Positions 14,780-15,288 of a DNA stretch of 15,288 nucleotides are shown here, piece after piece. This stretch comes from an uncultured Oscillibacter sp. (lineage in GTDB: Bacteria > Bacillota > Clostridia > Oscillospirales > Oscillospiraceae): the NCBI GenBank assembly GCA_946494635.1, contig CAMMCS010000027.1, positions 1 to 15,288 of the forward strand, read 5' to 3'. Made by a program: the position numbers and the translations under genes. The stretch's first letter is position 1. Each line of letters opens with the position of its first letter. Below the pieces are notes generated by a model, which was not told the origin of the DNA, did not search any database, and saw only the letters and a program-made list of their open reading frames with translations.

Positions 14780-15036
14780 CAGATTTTCCCCTGTTCATTC
14801 AGAAACCCTTGGAAATTGCGCAAAAAAGCCGCCAGGGCGGGTGTCTCCGTTCTGACGGTGGATGCTTTTGCGGGACTGCTGCCGGCGTGAAAAGAGGCCG
14901 GGCGGAGCATGCTCCGCCCGGCCTCGCCGGCTTTTGTGGGATTTGGGATTACAGGCTGTTCCAGAACCGGTGCCGCACCACCGTGAATCGAGCGCGGGCG
15001 GCGCTGCCGGCTGTTGATATTCCGGGAGTAACCCAA
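14780..15036. other. Non-coding interval upstream of the recombinase
   Basis: No reading frame here has an RBS, plausible composition or a recognisable motif; overlapping frames on both strands look spurious. It holds two minus-strand terminator-like structures. One is the 32-bp palindrome (14894-14925). The other is a short CCGCC/GGCGG stem (14829-14840) followed on the minus strand by TTTTTT (14822-14827). Both would insulate the recombinase from upstream transcription. Confidence 0.5.
14894..14925 (-). terminator. Intrinsic terminator, 32-bp perfect palindrome
   Basis: Arms 14894-14909 and 14910-14925 are perfectly complementary (16 bp). On the minus strand the stem is followed directly by TTTT (14890-14893), fitting a Rho-independent terminator for genes coming from the right. 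On the plus strand TTTT comes only six bases later. Confidence 0.65.
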
Positions 15037-15083
15037 AAGCGGCGCTTTGGACACGGCTATCCCGTGCCGTCAAAGCGCCGCTT
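15037..15083 (-). terminator. Probable terminator of the right-edge minus-strand genes
   Basis: Arms 15037-15049 and 15071-15083 pair over 13 bp, with an inner 5-bp stem (15052-15056 with 15062-15066). On the minus strand the structure ends in TTTT (15035-15038) then GGGTT. It overlaps the 3' end of the small reading frame at 15057-15164. Confidence 0.55.
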
Positions 15084-15164
15084 CTCGATATCAAAATCAA
15101 CGGGCTCCAGGCAGCAGAAGCGGGCAGGCTTACCCTGTCTGTAAGCCGCGCCGCCGGGCGTCAT
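15057..15164 (-). CDS. Small hypothetical protein overlapping the upstream gene by ATGA
   Basis: A 35-residue frame starts at ATG 15164, overlapping the TGA stop of the upstream gene as ATGA, and ends at TAG 15057-15059. GGAGGA lies immediately upstream, unusually close, so translation would rely on coupling. The product (PARFCCLEPVDFDIEKRRF in its middle) has no motif I recognise. It could be a real coupled small protein, the remnant of a longer C-terminus split by a frameshift, or chance. Confidence 0.35.
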   Translation of the reverse strand: MTPGGAAYRQGKPARFCCLEPVDFDIEKRRFDGTG

Positions 15165-15288
15165 TCCTCCAGGCCATACTCCCGGCGGAATTCCTCCAGC
15201 TCCGCCGCGTCCCGGTCGTCCAGGGCGTGGAGCCCGCCCCGGCCCTCCATGTGGTGGGTCAGCTCGTGGGAGAGGGTGGTGTACAGCT
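15161..15288 (-). CDS. C-terminal fragment of an HExxH putative metallopeptidase
   Basis: The frame enters from the right edge and ends at TGA 15161-15163, giving the last 41 residues. It contains TLSHELTHHMEG, an HExxH zinc-binding helix with two further histidine/glutamate ligand candidates, then an acidic Arg/Glu-rich tail (ELEEFRREYGLEE). HExxH so close to a C-terminus occurs in several small or mobile-element-encoded metallopeptidase domains, but the fragment is too short to assign a family. It is followed by an overlapping small frame and a terminator. Confidence 0.55.
   Translation of the reverse strand, partial: LYTTLSHELTHHMEGRGGLHALDDRDAAELEEFRREYGLEE

Noticed and set aside
14773..15144. 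Overlapping frames on both strands right of the recombinase promoter
   Set aside because: They cross two terminator palindromes, lack RBSs, and their products show no domain or natural composition.

Overview
The window looks like a GC-rich Gram-positive gut anaerobe of the Oscillospiraceae type (Flavonifractor/Lawsonibacter-like). The reasons are high GC with strong GC3 bias, AGGAGG-type ribosome binding sites, S-layer homology (SLH) domains on a secreted protein, and a CmpB-type membrane protein. The genus is an inference; no marker gene is present.

Left part (1-2151, + strand): the 3' portion of a CNNM/CorC-HlyC (TlyC-like) membrane protein gene, a GC hairpin, then a membrane protein with an N-terminal CmpB/PF06541-type domain and a long coiled-coil tail. 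These meet the large minus-strand gene tail to tail over about 165 bp that carry several strong hairpins.

Centre (2152-12588, - strand): one gene of 3478 codons for a giant secreted surface protein. It has a signal peptide, BspA-like leucine-rich repeats, a very long array of MBG/YDG-like and Ig-like modules, a 13-glycine linker, an InlB B-repeat-like module and C-terminal SLH domains for cell-wall attachment.

Right part (12589-14779): this is the most interesting section. Two tyrosine-recombinase-family genes lie on the minus strand upstream of the giant gene. Between them, at 13578-13868, is a 249-bp segment bounded by perfect 21-bp inverted repeats. Each repeat is itself a dyad (7-8 bp arms around an asymmetric 4-bp core), the architecture of a tyrosine recombinase crossover site. 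Inside is a promoter-like sequence that now points away from the surface-protein operon; inversion would point it at the operon. The distal recombinase (13871-14716) keeps the complete R-K-H-R-H-Y catalytic set and ends 2 bp from one repeat. The proximal homologue (12662-13534) has lost the nucleophilic tyrosine, both histidines and the lysine, and lies between the switch and the giant gene with no visible promoter of its own before that gene. I read this as a phase-variation cassette: active invertase, invertible promoter, catalytically dead recombinase paralogue, giant SLH adhesin. In this copy it is probably OFF.

Right edge (14780-15288): terminators, non-coding sequence, a small ATGA-overlapping reading frame and the 3' end of a minus-strand gene with an HExxH zinc-metallopeptidase motif. 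No tRNA, rRNA, CRISPR array or insertion sequence was recognised.
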